DNA from: Bacillota bacterium
GTDB taxonomy: Bacteria; Bacillota; Clostridia; Christensenellales; Borkfalkiaceae
Assembly (NCBI GenBank): GCA_019423125.1
Contig: JAHZBZ010000002.1
Coordinates: 186,001-250,000, forward strand
DNA: 64,000 nt
Direction of reading: 5' to 3'
This document shows positions 19,997 through 28,383 of this stretch, piece by piece; within the stretch, counting starts at the first letter, position 1; each line of letters starts with the position of its first letter. The position numbers were made by a program, and so were the translations under genes. The notes below the pieces were generated by a model. It saw only the letters and a list, made by a program, of their open reading frames with translations, did no database searches and was not told the origin of the DNA.

Positions 19997-20977
19997 TTAC
20001 AGAAGCTCTTTTCTCTGTTCAGCTTCGGAAAGCGGCGAGAGATATTTCGGCGCGATGTCGAATGCGGTCACAGCGCCCGTCTTTCCCTCCGCGTGCAGGC
20101 GATACACCGCGCGCGCATAGGCGACGAGAACGCTCGATGTAAACTCGGGGTTTGAATCGAGCTTGAGCGAGAACTCCATGAGGAACTTGCTGTCCGCTGC
20201 GGATTTGCCCGAGCGGAGCACGAAGCCGCCGTGCGGAAGCGCGGAATGGTCGCGTTTGAGCTCCTCTTCGGAGATGAAATGCACCGTCGTGTCATAGTCG
20301 GAGAAATAGTTGGGCATTTCCTTGATCTCCTTTTCGATGCGCGCAAGGTCTGCCCCCTCTTCCGCCACCACATAGCATTCGCGCGTGTGTTTCTCGCGGG
20401 TGGTGAGGACGGGATTTTCGCCGCCGCGCACGCGCTCGAGCGCGCTCTCGACGGGAACAGTGTACTGACGCGCGTCCTTGACGCCCGCCACGCGGCGGAT
20501 CGCGTCGCTGTGCCCCTGGCTGACGCCTTTGCCCCAGAAAGTATAGCTGCTGCCCGCGGGAAGCGCCGCGCCGAAATAGATGCGTGCAAGCGAGAACAGG
20601 CCCGGATCCCAGCCGATGCTCATCGCGCCGACGTGAGAAGCCTCCTTTGCCGCCTTGTCGAGCGCCTCAAAGTACGCGGGGATCTTTGCATGCGTGTCGA
20701 AGCTGTCCACCGTATTGAACAGGCGGACGACCTGCGCGGACTGCTCGGGAAGATCGGTCGCACTGCCGCCGCAGAGGATCATCACGTCGATCTTGCCGAC
20801 GTAATCCTTCATCGCCTCGTATTTTTCCACTTTGACGGGCAAAACCGTGTGCACCGAAGCGGGATCTCTGCGCGTAAATACGGCGACGATCTCCATGTCC
20901 GCGTTCTGCGCCACGGCGTACTGCACGCCCCTGCCGAGGTTGCCGTAACCGACAATGCCCAATCTGATCTTCTGCAT
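19997..20977 (-). CDS. ddh: meso-Diaminopimelate D-dehydrogenase
   Basis: The 326-residue protein begins with a Rossmann nucleotide loop (IRLGIVGYGNLGRGV) and carries the family segments CGGSATDLPEQ, VDSFDTHAKIP and SIGWDPGLFSLAR that form the tetrahydrodipicolinate site. It reductively aminates tetrahydrodipicolinate to meso-diaminopimelate with NADPH in one step, bypassing the four-step acyl pathways to lysine and peptidoglycan. It is a single-gene unit with its own promoter and terminator; other lysine genes are not in the window. Confidence 0.93.
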   Translation of the reverse strand: MQKIRLGIVGYGNLGRGVQYAVAQNADMEIVAVFTRRDPASVHTVLPVKVEKYEAMKDYVGKIDVMILCGGSATDLPEQSAQVVRLFNTVDSFDTHAKIPAYFEALDKAAKEASHVGAMSIGWDPGLFSLARIYFGAALPAGSSYTFWGKGVSQGHSDAIRRVAGVKDARQYTVPVESALERVRGGENPVLTTREKHTRECYVVAEEGADLARIEKEIKEMPNYFSDYDTTVHFISEEELKRDHSALPHGGFVLRSGKSAADSKFLMEFSLKLDSNPEFTSSVLVAYARAVYRLHAEGKTGAVTAFDIAPKYLSPLSEAEQRKELL

Positions 20978-21019
20978 ATAGAACTCTCTCCTTTTATCTT
21001 TTCACTTTGATCACTTAAT

Positions 21020-21048
21020 AGTTTACGCCTGCGCGAAAAAAAAGTCAA
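21020..21048 (-). promoter_or_regulatory. Promoter of ddh (TTGACT-N17-TAAACT), overlapping a terminator
   Basis: The -35 TTGACT (21043-21048) and -10 TAAACT (21020-21025) are 17 bases apart on the minus strand. The -35 begins inside the last bases of the terminator stem of the upstream gal cluster, and that terminator's T tract forms the promoter spacer. Confidence 0.7.
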
Positions 21049-21074
21049 GCGAACGGCAATTCGTTCGCTTGATG
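21034..21074 (-). terminator. Intrinsic terminator of the galK-galM-phosphodiesterase cluster
   Basis: A stem of CAAGCGAACG and CGTTCGCTTG on the minus strand is followed by ACTTTTTTTT. It lies directly after the phosphodiesterase stop. Confidence 0.85.
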
Positions 21075-21081
21075 ACAGGGT

Positions 21082-21618
21082 TTAGATTTTTTTATAGCTA
21101 AGCACCTTTCCGTCAAGGTCTTTGAGGGTGAACGCGCCGTCTTCGAGCACGAGGTAACTGCGCGGCGTTCCGTCCTTGGGAAGGGAGACCGACCCGCAGT
21201 TTGCGACGACGATCCCGTCTTTTTCACGAATAAAACCCGTGTGATAATGCCCGTAGACAAACGCATCGCCGCAGTTTTTGGGAAGCTTGTCGATGCACCA
21301 GCGGTCTCCGTGCTGCAGGAGCACCTCTTTGCCGCTCTCGACAACGACTGCTTCCGCCACAAAGTCGAAGTCGGAGATCATGGTGTCGACGTCGCTGTCG
21401 CAATTGCCCTTGAGCACAAGCAGTTTGTCCGTCATTTTATTGAGGACGGCGGCAACGCCCAGCGGGTCGTAGCCGTCGGGAAGCGGGTTGCGCGGACCGT
21501 GGTTATAGATGTCGCCGAGGAGAATGAGTTTTTCCGCCTTCTCCTCCGAGAAGCGCGCTACAAGCTGCCCGGCATACAGCGCCGAGCCGTGGATATCGGA
21601 TGCGATCAGATATTTCAT
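21082..21618 (-). CDS. yfcE: YfcE/MJ0936-family metallophosphodiesterase
   Basis: This 178-residue protein has the calcineurin-like metal motifs in order: SDIHGS (Asp8, His10), GDIYNHGPR, KGNCDS, LQHGD and GHYHTG. The size and the NHGPRN stretch match YfcE, a Mn-dependent phosphodiesterase tested on artificial diesters and some cyclic nucleotides; the natural substrate is unknown. It starts 10 bases after galM and ends in a strong terminator, so it is the last gene of the galactose operon, although its link to galactose is unclear. Confidence 0.88.
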   Translation of the reverse strand: MKYLIASDIHGSALYAGQLVARFSEEKAEKLILLGDIYNHGPRNPLPDGYDPLGVAAVLNKMTDKLLVLKGNCDSDVDTMISDFDFVAEAVVVESGKEVLLQHGDRWCIDKLPKNCGDAFVYGHYHTGFIREKDGIVVANCGSVSLPKDGTPRSYLVLEDGAFTLKDLDGKVLSYKKI

Positions 21619-21628
21619 GCGGCCTCCG

Positions 21629-22684
21629 TCAGTCTTGGGAAACAGAGAATTTGTAGACGGTGGAAGAGCGGTAGATCTTGTTCATGTCATAGATCGGATC
21701 GCCGAACGCCGCATAAGAGGGGCAATTCACCGCGTTGGGGAAATACTGCGTCTCGAGCGCAAAACCCGCATAGCGCGAATAATGTCCGCTCTTGCCCTGC
21801 ACGTTGAGGCCGTTGCCCGTGTACAGCTGTACCCCGGGCATGTCGGTGAAGACCTCCATGAGAATGCCGCTGCGGCTTCCCTCCGCCTCCGCGATCTTGG
21901 CAAATTCGCCCGCCTTTTTGTTGAGCACGAAGTTGACGTCATAGCCGTCGCCGTTGCGGATGTCCGCATCGTCCGTATCCCCCACGCGCTCGCCGATACG
22001 CCTGCCCTTGCGGAAATCGAAAGGCGTTCCGGCAACATCTTTGAAGTCGCCGTGCGAAAGGCGTTCTTCGTCGATGGGCGTGATGCGGTCGGCATCGATC
22101 TGGAGGAAGGTGTCGAGCACGTTTCCGTTTCCCTCTCCGTCCAGGTTGAAATAAGAATGATTGGTAAAGCTGAGAGCCGTCTTTCGGTTGCTCATCGCAG
22201 CATAATCGATACGGAGCGCGCCGCCGACGAGCGAATAGTTGATCTGCACTTTCACATCGCCCGGATAGCCCTCTTCTCCGTCGGGTATGATCAGGCTGAG
22301 CGCAAGGATATCGCCGCGCGGACCGTCGTAAACGTGGTTCCAGATCTTCTTGTGGAAGCCGTTTTTGCCGCCGTGATGATGATTCTCGCCCTCGTTGCGG
22401 GTGAGTTCGTAGGTCACGCCGTCCACCGTAAATCTGCCCTTTTCGATGCGCCCCGCGACGCGGCCGACAAGCGCGCCGAAATAATTGGGATCCTGCTCGT
22501 AGGAGGCCACATCGTTGTAGCCGAGGATGACGTCGACGGGATTTCCGTCTTTGTCCGCGACCTTCAGCGACTGCACGATGCCGCCCAGATTGAGGATGGT
22601 CGCCTCATTGACGCCGTCTTTGATCTTGAATGCGAGGACGTCGCGTCCGTCCGAAGTTTTGCCGAATACGCTCGCGTGTATCAT
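21629..22684 (-). CDS. galM: Aldose 1-epimerase (mutarotase)
   Basis: The 351-residue protein interconverts the alpha and beta forms of galactose or glucose, feeding galactokinase. Family landmarks include the NEGENHHHGGKNGFHKKIW region with the catalytic histidine, NHSYFNLDG, and a conserved glutamate near the C-terminus (FALETQYFP). Length is normal. It follows galK by 39 bases on the same strand, which supports the assignment to the Leloir pathway. Confidence 0.95.
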   Translation of the reverse strand: MIHASVFGKTSDGRDVLAFKIKDGVNEATILNLGGIVQSLKVADKDGNPVDVILGYNDVASYEQDPNYFGALVGRVAGRIEKGRFTVDGVTYELTRNEGENHHHGGKNGFHKKIWNHVYDGPRGDILALSLIIPDGEEGYPGDVKVQINYSLVGGALRIDYAAMSNRKTALSFTNHSYFNLDGEGNGNVLDTFLQIDADRITPIDEERLSHGDFKDVAGTPFDFRKGRRIGERVGDTDDADIRNGDGYDVNFVLNKKAGEFAKIAEAEGSRSGILMEVFTDMPGVQLYTGNGLNVQGKSGHYSRYAGFALETQYFPNAVNCPSYAAFGDPIYDMNKIYRSSTVYKFSVSQD

Positions 22685-22723
22685 ATCTCTTTTCTCCTTA
22701 TCTTGTTTTTAGAACCCCGCCCG

Positions 22724-23956
22724 TCAGCCGATGAGCTCGGCGATGTTCAGACGCACGGCACCGGGGGTGCGCACGCTCGCAGAGAAGACGTTTTCCCTGC
22801 CGAATACTTTTCCCATCTCCTCGACATAAGCGGGGACTTCCGCATCCGCGAGATAGGCAATGATCGTGCCGGCAAATCCGCCGCCGTGAACGCGCACCGC
22901 ACCGTCACGGATGAGCCTGCGGGACATATGGATCGCAAGCGGGACGGGCTGTTCGCAGCTTCCCGGGACACAGCAGTTCTGCAGACAGTTGAGACTGCTC
23001 TCCCCCGAGCTTCCGATCTCAGCCAAAAACGCCTTCACGTCGCCCGAGCGGAGCGCCTGCGCCGCGCGGTCCACGCGCTCGTTCTCTTCATAATAATGGA
23101 AAGCGCGGAGGATGGCGCGCTCGGAAACCTTTTCGCGCAAAGCGGGCACAGAACGGAAAAACAGCTCATAGTCCACATCGCGCAGGACATCCTTGCCGAA
23201 GAACTGCGCCACGGCGTGCATCTCCGTGCGGATCGCCGCATAGTGCTCCGTGAGCAGAGCGTGCGAGCCGCCCGTGTTGGTGATGACGAGGGTATAGCCC
23301 GCGGGCGCCGCAAGATTTTCGATGACAGGCGCCGAGGGATCTTTGAAGTCGATCTTGTTGATGCCGCCCAGCGAAATTCCCGACTGATCGAGAAGGCCGC
23401 AGGGCTTCCCGAAATATTCGTTTTCGGAATACTGCGAGACGATCGCCTTTTCAACGGGGTCGGATGCGCCGTTCAGATAAAGGGAATTGAGGATCTCGCT
23501 GATCAGAAGCTCAAACGCCGCGGAAGATGAGACGCCCGCACCCTGAAAGATGGTGCTGTCCGTATAAGCGGTAAAGCCGCCAACTTTGTAGCCGCGGTCG
23601 ACAAATCCCTTGACGACGCCGCGGACGAGCGCGATGCTCTTTCCGTACTCCGACTTGCGCACGGCAAGATCGTTCACGTCCAGAGAAAAAGAGGGATATC
23701 CCGCAGAGCTGACGAAGATCTTTCCGTCAGAACGCGGCGAGACTGCGGCGAGGATGTCACAGCTGACCGCGGCGACGAGTACCTTTCCGCAGTTGTGGTC
23801 GGTGTGGTTTCCGATCACCTCTGCCCTGCCCGAAGAGGAAAACCAAGCCTCGGGCTTTTTGCCCTCCTGCTTTTCAAAGCGCTGTTCCAGCGCCTGCATG
23901 CGGCGGATGAATGCCTGCCTGTCCGCGTCCTTGCCGTAAAGATCCTTCAGCTGCAT
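22724..23956 (-). CDS. galK: Galactokinase (GHMP kinase)
   Basis: The 410-residue GHMP kinase phosphorylates galactose to galactose 1-phosphate. It has the N-terminal galactose signature GRAEVIGNHTDHNCG, the ATP loop GAGVSSSAAFE, and the C-terminal GGGFAGT motif. The signature differs slightly from the common GRVNLIGEHTDY form, but the substrate-contacting His-Asp pair remains. galT and galE are not in the window. It leads the galK-galM-yfcE operon from a near-consensus promoter, with a perfect hairpin at the very 5' end of the mRNA. Confidence 0.93.
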   Translation of the reverse strand: MQLKDLYGKDADRQAFIRRMQALEQRFEKQEGKKPEAWFSSSGRAEVIGNHTDHNCGKVLVAAVSCDILAAVSPRSDGKIFVSSAGYPSFSLDVNDLAVRKSEYGKSIALVRGVVKGFVDRGYKVGGFTAYTDSTIFQGAGVSSSAAFELLISEILNSLYLNGASDPVEKAIVSQYSENEYFGKPCGLLDQSGISLGGINKIDFKDPSAPVIENLAAPAGYTLVITNTGGSHALLTEHYAAIRTEMHAVAQFFGKDVLRDVDYELFFRSVPALREKVSERAILRAFHYYEENERVDRAAQALRSGDVKAFLAEIGSSGESSLNCLQNCCVPGSCEQPVPLAIHMSRRLIRDGAVRVHGGGFAGTIIAYLADAEVPAYVEEMGKVFGRENVFSASVRTPGAVRLNIAELIG

Positions 23957-23986
23957 AAAACTTATCCCTTTCCGTTTTAAAATTAC

Positions 23987-24014
23987 AGAGGGAGAACCCT
24001 CTTGTTCTCCCTCT
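23987..24014 (-). terminator. Hairpin at the galK 5' end, possibly also the trpB2 terminator
   Basis: The 11-bp stem AGAGGGAGAAC/GTTCTCCCTCT has a 6-base loop. On the minus strand it is followed only by GTAATTTT, a weak T tract. It starts within a base of the galK -10, so it would form the first part of the galK mRNA and could stabilise it, or end transcription arriving from trpB2. Confidence 0.5.
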
Positions 24015-24043
24015 ATTATAGCATTTTATTTTATAATTGTAAA
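24015..24043 (-). promoter_or_regulatory. Promoter of galK (TTTACA-N17-TATAAT)
   Basis: On the minus strand the -35 TTTACA (24038-24043) and perfect -10 TATAAT (24015-24020) are 17 bases apart. The site lies directly after the trpB2 stop codon. Confidence 0.82.
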
Positions 24044-24050
24044 TATTTTT

Positions 24051-25433
24051 TTACTTATTCTGCGGAATATCGGGAATACTCGCAAAACCCTGTTCAAGGT
24101 CGGCTTCCGTCGGAATATAGTCGGACATGGTCTTGTCATTGTACTGTTTATAGGCAGTCATGTCGAAATAGCCCGTGCCCGTAAGCCCGAAGAGAATAGT
24201 CTTCTTTTCGCCGCTCTCCTTGCACTTGAGCGCTTCGTCCACCGCGACACGGATCGCGTGGCTGGATTCGGGAGCAGGAAGGATGCCCTCGGTGCGCGCG
24301 AACATCTCCGCCGCCTCAAAGACCTTGGTCTGCTCCACGGAGACCGCGCGCATATAGCCCTGATTGTAGAGCGCGGAAACGATGGGGCTCATGCCGTGGT
24401 AACGAAGCCCGCCCGCATGGTTGGGCGCCGGCATAAATCCGCAGCCGAGCGTGTACATGCGCGCAAGCGGCGTGATCTTTGCGCTGTCACAGAAGTCATA
24501 GACGTACCTGCCGCGCGTGAGCGAAGGACAGCTCGCAGGCTCGACGCCGACAAATTCGATATCGTTCTTTCCCGCGATCTTGTCGCCCATGAATGGAGCG
24601 ATCAGACCGCCGAAGTTGGACCCTCCGCCGCAGCAGCCGATGATCATATCGGGAACGATGCCGTATTTTTCCATCGCCGCCTTGGTCTCCTGCCCGATGA
24701 CCGACTGGTGCAGAACGACGTGGTCGAGAACGCTGCCGAGCACATAGCGGCAGGAATCGGACGTGACAGCTTTTTCCACCGCCTCACTGATCGCGCAACC
24801 GAGCGAACCGCCCGTGCCGGGGAATTCTTTGAGGATCTTTCTGCCCGCTTCCGTCGTGTCCGAAGGGGAAGCGATGACCTTTGCGCCGTAAGTGCGCATC
24901 ACCTCGCGGCGGTGCGGTTTCTGTTCGCTGGAGACCTTGACCATGTAAACGGTGAGGTCGAGCCCGAAGTATGCAGCCGCCATCGAGAGCGCCGTGCCCC
25001 ACTGGCCCGCGCCTGTCTCCGTGGTGATGGATTTGAGGCCCTGTTTCTTGGCATAGTATGCCTGCGCGACGGCGGAGTTGAGCTTGTGCGAACCCGAGGT
25101 GTTGTTCCCCTCAAACTTGTAATAGATATGTGCGGGCGTGCCGAGCGCCTTTTCAAGGCAGTAAGCGCGCACCAGCGGCGAAGGACGATACATCTTGTAA
25201 AAATCGCGGATCTCCTCGGGGATGTCGATGTAGAGATCCTTGGTATTCAGCTCCTGGTCCACACAGTCTTTGCAAAAGACCTGGCCGAGCTCATCCGCCG
25301 TGCAGGGCTTGAGCGTTGCTGGGTTGAGGAAGGGATCGTGCTTAACCTTCATCGCCGCATTGAGATTATACCACTGTCTGGGGATCTCGTTTTCCGAGAG
25401 ATAGATCTTGTAGGGAATCTGTTCTTTTGACAT
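24051..25433 (-). CDS. trpB2: Tryptophan synthase beta chain, TrpB2 type
   Basis: The 460-residue protein is a PLP-dependent TrpB of the TrpB2 class, which is longer than TrpB1 and carries the extra N-terminal segment seen here. The PLP lysine is Lys117 in NTSGSHKLNSA, with the serine-binding loop TGAGQWG and the phosphate loop CCGGGSN. It condenses indole with serine to tryptophan. No trpA or other trp gene is nearby, which suggests indole salvage or TrpB2 acting without TrpA. MSKEQIPYK was chosen as the start, with GGAGG upstream. Expression is controlled by a tryptophan T-box leader. Confidence 0.93.
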   Translation of the reverse strand: MSKEQIPYKIYLSENEIPRQWYNLNAAMKVKHDPFLNPATLKPCTADELGQVFCKDCVDQELNTKDLYIDIPEEIRDFYKMYRPSPLVRAYCLEKALGTPAHIYYKFEGNNTSGSHKLNSAVAQAYYAKKQGLKSITTETGAGQWGTALSMAAAYFGLDLTVYMVKVSSEQKPHRREVMRTYGAKVIASPSDTTEAGRKILKEFPGTGGSLGCAISEAVEKAVTSDSCRYVLGSVLDHVVLHQSVIGQETKAAMEKYGIVPDMIIGCCGGGSNFGGLIAPFMGDKIAGKNDIEFVGVEPASCPSLTRGRYVYDFCDSAKITPLARMYTLGCGFMPAPNHAGGLRYHGMSPIVSALYNQGYMRAVSVEQTKVFEAAEMFARTEGILPAPESSHAIRVAVDEALKCKESGEKKTILFGLTGTGYFDMTAYKQYNDKTMSDYIPTEADLEQGFASIPDIPQNK

Positions 25434-25449
25434 CTTTTTTTCCTCCAGA

Positions 25450-25716
25450 AATAATTTTTCAGCAAAAAAAACACGGTAAACATCGCTTGGGACGATGTAA
25501 ACCGTGTTGCCACCCAAATTTACGCCTTGCGGCGCCTCCTTGCAGGTACTGTCATACCCTCTTCCTGTAACGTGAAAGCCACGTCGGAAACTACTCGGAT
25601 GCCCTTTCGCTCCCGCCCTCGGTAATCCATTCGCCGTGCGTCAGACCGTCTCCATTCCACCGCCGAAGACTCTCTTTGGATCTGCATTAGCAGGTTACTA
25701 CTTTACCTCATCGGTT
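25450..25716 (-). promoter_or_regulatory. T-box leader specific for tRNA-Trp, with terminator/antiterminator
   Basis: On the minus strand the leader has Stem I with AGTA opposite GAA-TGG-A. This places the specifier codon UGG (25627-25629), tryptophan. Downstream is the T-box sequence TGGGTGGCAACACGG (about 25504-25518). Its 3' part forms the 5' arm of a 16-bp terminator (25470-25485 with 25493-25508) followed by seven Ts. Uncharged tRNA-Trp would pair with the specifier and the T-box bulge, prevent termination and switch on trpB2. All key elements are visible. Confidence 0.93.
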
Positions 25717-25722
25717 TTCTCA

Positions 25723-25751
25723 ATCATAGCACAGCCGTTTGCGTTTGTCAA
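25723..25751 (-). promoter_or_regulatory. Promoter of the trpB2 T-box transcript (TTGACA-N17-TATGAT)
   Basis: On the minus strand the consensus -35 (25746-25751) and the -10 TATGAT with TG extension (25723-25728) are 17 bases apart. This places the start of the T-box RNA near 25716. The remaining gap to 25882 is AT-rich and holds no other clear signal. Confidence 0.85.
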
Positions 25752-25882
25752 TCATTTTTTTTGAAATTTTTTAAAAATTTTTTTGCCGTCTGAACGGTTG
25801 TTTTCCCGCCGACAACGCCCCTTTTATATATAAAAATAAAGGGCTCCGCATGAGCACGCCGATAAAGAGACAAACTACTTGC

Positions 25883-26554
25883 ATGAAAAAATTTTTTGCG
25901 CTCGCCCTCGCCGTAACTCTCGGTTTCTTGCTCTTGCCGCCCCTCCCCGCCCGCGCGCAGAGCGCACCAAATGCGGAAAAGAGCCTCTACCTGACCTTTG
26001 ACGACGGCCCCACCGACTCCACGACCCCTCACGTTCTCGACGTACTGAAAGAAGAAAAAGTACCCGCCACCTTTTTCCTGATCGGGCGGCAGATAAACGG
26101 CAGAGAGGAGATCGTCCGCCGCATCGCCGCCGAAGGACATGCGATCGGCGTGCACACGCATTCGCACGAATACAAGAAGATCTACGCCTCCCCCGCAGCA
26201 CTGCTCAAAGACATTGCGCTTTGCAAAAAGGAGATCCTGCGCGTTTTGCCGAACACGCAACTCACCCTCTACCGCTTTCCGGGCGGCGGCTTTACCCTTT
26301 CCGAATCGCTTCGCGACGCCGTGAAAAAGACGGGACTCCGCGCCGTGGAATGGAACGCCTCCGTCGAAGACGCCGTAGATCCTGCCGCTAATGCCGAGAA
26401 ACTGTTTCAAAACGCCGTACAGTCCGCAAAGGGAAAAAACGAAGTAATCTTACTGCTGCACGACGGCGTCGGATACCGCGCGACCGTCGAATGTCTGCCG
26501 CGGCTCATCGGTTTTTTCCGACAAGAGGGATATGTCTTTCGCAAACTGAACTGA
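25883..26554 (+). CDS. Secreted polysaccharide deacetylase (NodB/CE4)
   Basis: From MKKFFALAL the product is 223 residues with a Sec signal peptide (hydrophobic core about 4-20, cleavage likely after ARA at 25). The NodB domain shows TFDDGPT (catalytic base and metal Asp40-Asp41), the metal histidines in HTHSH, RFPGGGF and a C-terminal LLLHDG. Such enzymes remove N-acetyl groups from peptidoglycan or other cell-wall glycans outside the cell. An upstream in-frame ATG would add 11 residues; the signal-peptide start is preferred, though neither start has a strong ribosome site. Confidence 0.88.
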   Translation: MKKFFALALAVTLGFLLLPPLPARAQSAPNAEKSLYLTFDDGPTDSTTPHVLDVLKEEKVPATFFLIGRQINGREEIVRRIAAEGHAIGVHTHSHEYKKIYASPAALLKDIALCKKEILRVLPNTQLTLYRFPGGGFTLSESLRDAVKKTGLRAVEWNASVEDAVDPAANAEKLFQNAVQSAKGKNEVILLLHDGVGYRATVECLPRLIGFFRQEGYVFRKLN

Positions 26555-26556
26555 AA

Positions 26557-26603
26557 AAAAATGCAGACTCCGAAGCTTTTCGCGGCAGGAGCCTGCATTT
26601 TCT
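26557..26603. terminator. Bidirectional terminator between the deacetylase and pyrD
   Basis: Outer arms AAAATGCAG and CTGCATTTT with an inner CTCC/GGAG pairing lie between two convergent genes. Runs of A on one side and T on the other allow use from both strands. Confidence 0.75.
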
Positions 26604-26643
26604 AAAATTTGCGCACGAACATTCGCGCGGACGCATTGAAAGA

Positions 26644-27558
26644 TCAGCCGTTGAGAACGAGCGTTCCGCGCAGCTCGTTGATGTCTGCGATCCCGTGCTT
26701 ATCCAGCCAGTCGTTGAGCTCGCGGACGATGCGCGGCATCGCAAGGGTGTCCGTGAAATTCGCGGTGCCGACCTGAACCGCGGCGGCGCCCGCAATGATG
26801 AACTCGAGCGCATCGCGCGCACATGTAATGCCGCCCATGCCGATGACGGGGATGCGGACCGCACAGCAAGCCTCATATACCATGCGCACCGCGATCGGAC
26901 GAATGCCCGCACCCGAAACGCCGCCCGTATTGTTGGCGAGCAAAGGACGGCGGCGCTCCACGTCAATGACCATGCCCGTGAGTGTGTTGATCAGGGAGAT
27001 ACAGTCCGCACCGCCCTCCTGCGCCGCGACCGCGTTCGCCGCGATGCTCTCGACGTTGGGAGAGAGCTTTACGATGAGCGGGGTCTTTTTGAGGGATGCC
27101 TTTGAAATGCGCGTGACCTCGCAAACGCTCTCGGGACGGATGCCGAACGCCATCCCGCCGCACTTTACGTTGGGACAGGAGATGTTGAGCTCGATCATGT
27201 CGACTTTGCCGTCCAGGCGCGCACAGATGCCCGCATAGTCGTCGAGCGTCCTGCCCGCGACGTTTGCAATGACGACCGTGCCCGAGGCCTTCAGAAAATC
27301 GAGATCGTCGCGCAAGAACTCCTCAACGCCGGGATTCTGCAATCCGACAGCATTGAGAATGACCCCGTACCCCTCCGCGATGCGGGGCGTGGGATTGCCG
27401 AGACGAGGCTCGAGCGTCAGCCCCTTCGTACTGATCCCGCCGAGCTCGCCGATATGATAAATCTCGTTAAATTCTTTGCCGAAACCGAAGGTGCCGCTTG
27501 CCGCGATCACGGGGTTTTTGAAGTCCACCCCGCAGATGTTTACGCGAAGATCTGCCAT
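26644..27558 (-). CDS. pyrD: Dihydroorotate dehydrogenase, catalytic subunit (class 1B)
   Basis: The 304-residue FMN protein has the N-terminal NPVIAASGTFGFG, the lysine-containing KGLTLEPRLGN segment, and ELNISCPNVKCGG with the class 1 catalytic cysteine region. The FMN phosphate site is in the NNTGGVSG and GMGGI stretches. It oxidises dihydroorotate to orotate and works with PyrK, which passes electrons to NAD. Its ATG overlaps the pyrK stop, consistent with a fixed 1:1 complex. It is the last gene of the pyr operon. Confidence 0.96.
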   Translation of the reverse strand: MADLRVNICGVDFKNPVIAASGTFGFGKEFNEIYHIGELGGISTKGLTLEPRLGNPTPRIAEGYGVILNAVGLQNPGVEEFLRDDLDFLKASGTVVIANVAGRTLDDYAGICARLDGKVDMIELNISCPNVKCGGMAFGIRPESVCEVTRISKASLKKTPLIVKLSPNVESIAANAVAAQEGGADCISLINTLTGMVIDVERRRPLLANNTGGVSGAGIRPIAVRMVYEACCAVRIPVIGMGGITCARDALEFIIAGAAAVQVGTANFTDTLAMPRIVRELNDWLDKHGIADINELRGTLVLNG

Positions 27559-28334
27559 CAGAGTTCCACCTCCCCGATCTCAAACACGGGCCCGTCTTTA
27601 CAGACGCGCGCATTGCCCTTGCCGTCCGTTTTCTTGCACACGCAGACGAGGCAGGCGCCGATGCCGCAACCCATGCGCTCTTCCAAAGAGACAAAACACG
27701 GGATGTTCAGCCCGCGCTCCGCAAGCCCCGCTTTCAGCGCGCGAAGCATGGGCGTGGGGCCGCAAGAGAGAATGACGTCGGGCCGCGCATCTTCTAAGTC
27801 TTTGAAAAACTCCGAGACAGCAGTGCCCTTCGCACCGAAGCTTCCGTCGTCCGTCGCGACAAAAAGAGCGTCCGAACGATGGTCGTACATCCCGAAAGAG
27901 TTGACATATTCCGCGCTCCGAAATCCCATATAACTGCGGAAATGGATGTCGCTGTCATGATACTCGTTCAGAACAGAGAGGAGCGGAAAGATGCCCACGC
28001 CACCGCCTACGAGCGCGACGCGTTTTGCCTCCTTTGGAATGACAAAACCGTTGCCGAGCGGGAGGACGCATTGCAGGACATCCCCCTCTTCTTTGCGGGA
28101 TAAAAGCTGTGTTCCTTCCCCCTTGACCTGATAACACACCCCCGCACGCCGCGCCTCTTTGTCGTAGGAAAAAATGGCAAACGGGCGGCGCAGAAGATGT
28201 GCGCCGTCACCGACCGAGAGATTCAAAAACTGGCCGCAGCGAAATTCGATCGGTTCGGGAAGTTCGAGAAAGATCTCAAAGATCCCCGGAACGATCTCTT
28301 CATTGCTTACGACTTTGACTGAGAGTTCCTTCAC
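27558..28334 (-). CDS. pyrK: Dihydroorotate dehydrogenase electron transfer subunit
   Basis: The 258-residue protein has the FAD-binding barrel with LLRRPFAI, an NAD-binding domain with GGGVGIFPL, and a C-terminal [2Fe-2S] site in CGIGACLVCVCKK followed by another cysteine (VCKDGPVF). This is the PyrK layout. It passes electrons from PyrD to NAD. It sits directly before pyrD with overlapping codons and 49 bases after pyrF; that gap contains a copy of the palindromic repeat. Confidence 0.95.
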   Translation of the reverse strand: MKELSVKVVSNEEIVPGIFEIFLELPEPIEFRCGQFLNLSVGDGAHLLRRPFAIFSYDKEARRAGVCYQVKGEGTQLLSRKEEGDVLQCVLPLGNGFVIPKEAKRVALVGGGVGIFPLLSVLNEYHDSDIHFRSYMGFRSAEYVNSFGMYDHRSDALFVATDDGSFGAKGTAVSEFFKDLEDARPDVILSCGPTPMLRALKAGLAERGLNIPCFVSLEERMGCGIGACLVCVCKKTDGKGNARVCKDGPVFEIGEVEL

Positions 28335-28359
28335 TCTGTTTCCTCCGTTTTTAATGTGT

Positions 28360-28377
28360 TTATGCGTGACATAGTAC
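28360..28377 (+). repeat. Dispersed palindromic element, copy D
   Basis: TTATGCGTGACATAGTAC lies in the gap between pyrF and pyrK, inside the pyr operon. It shares its first 14 bases with copy E. Confidence 0.5.
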
Positions 28378-28383
28378 TCTGAA

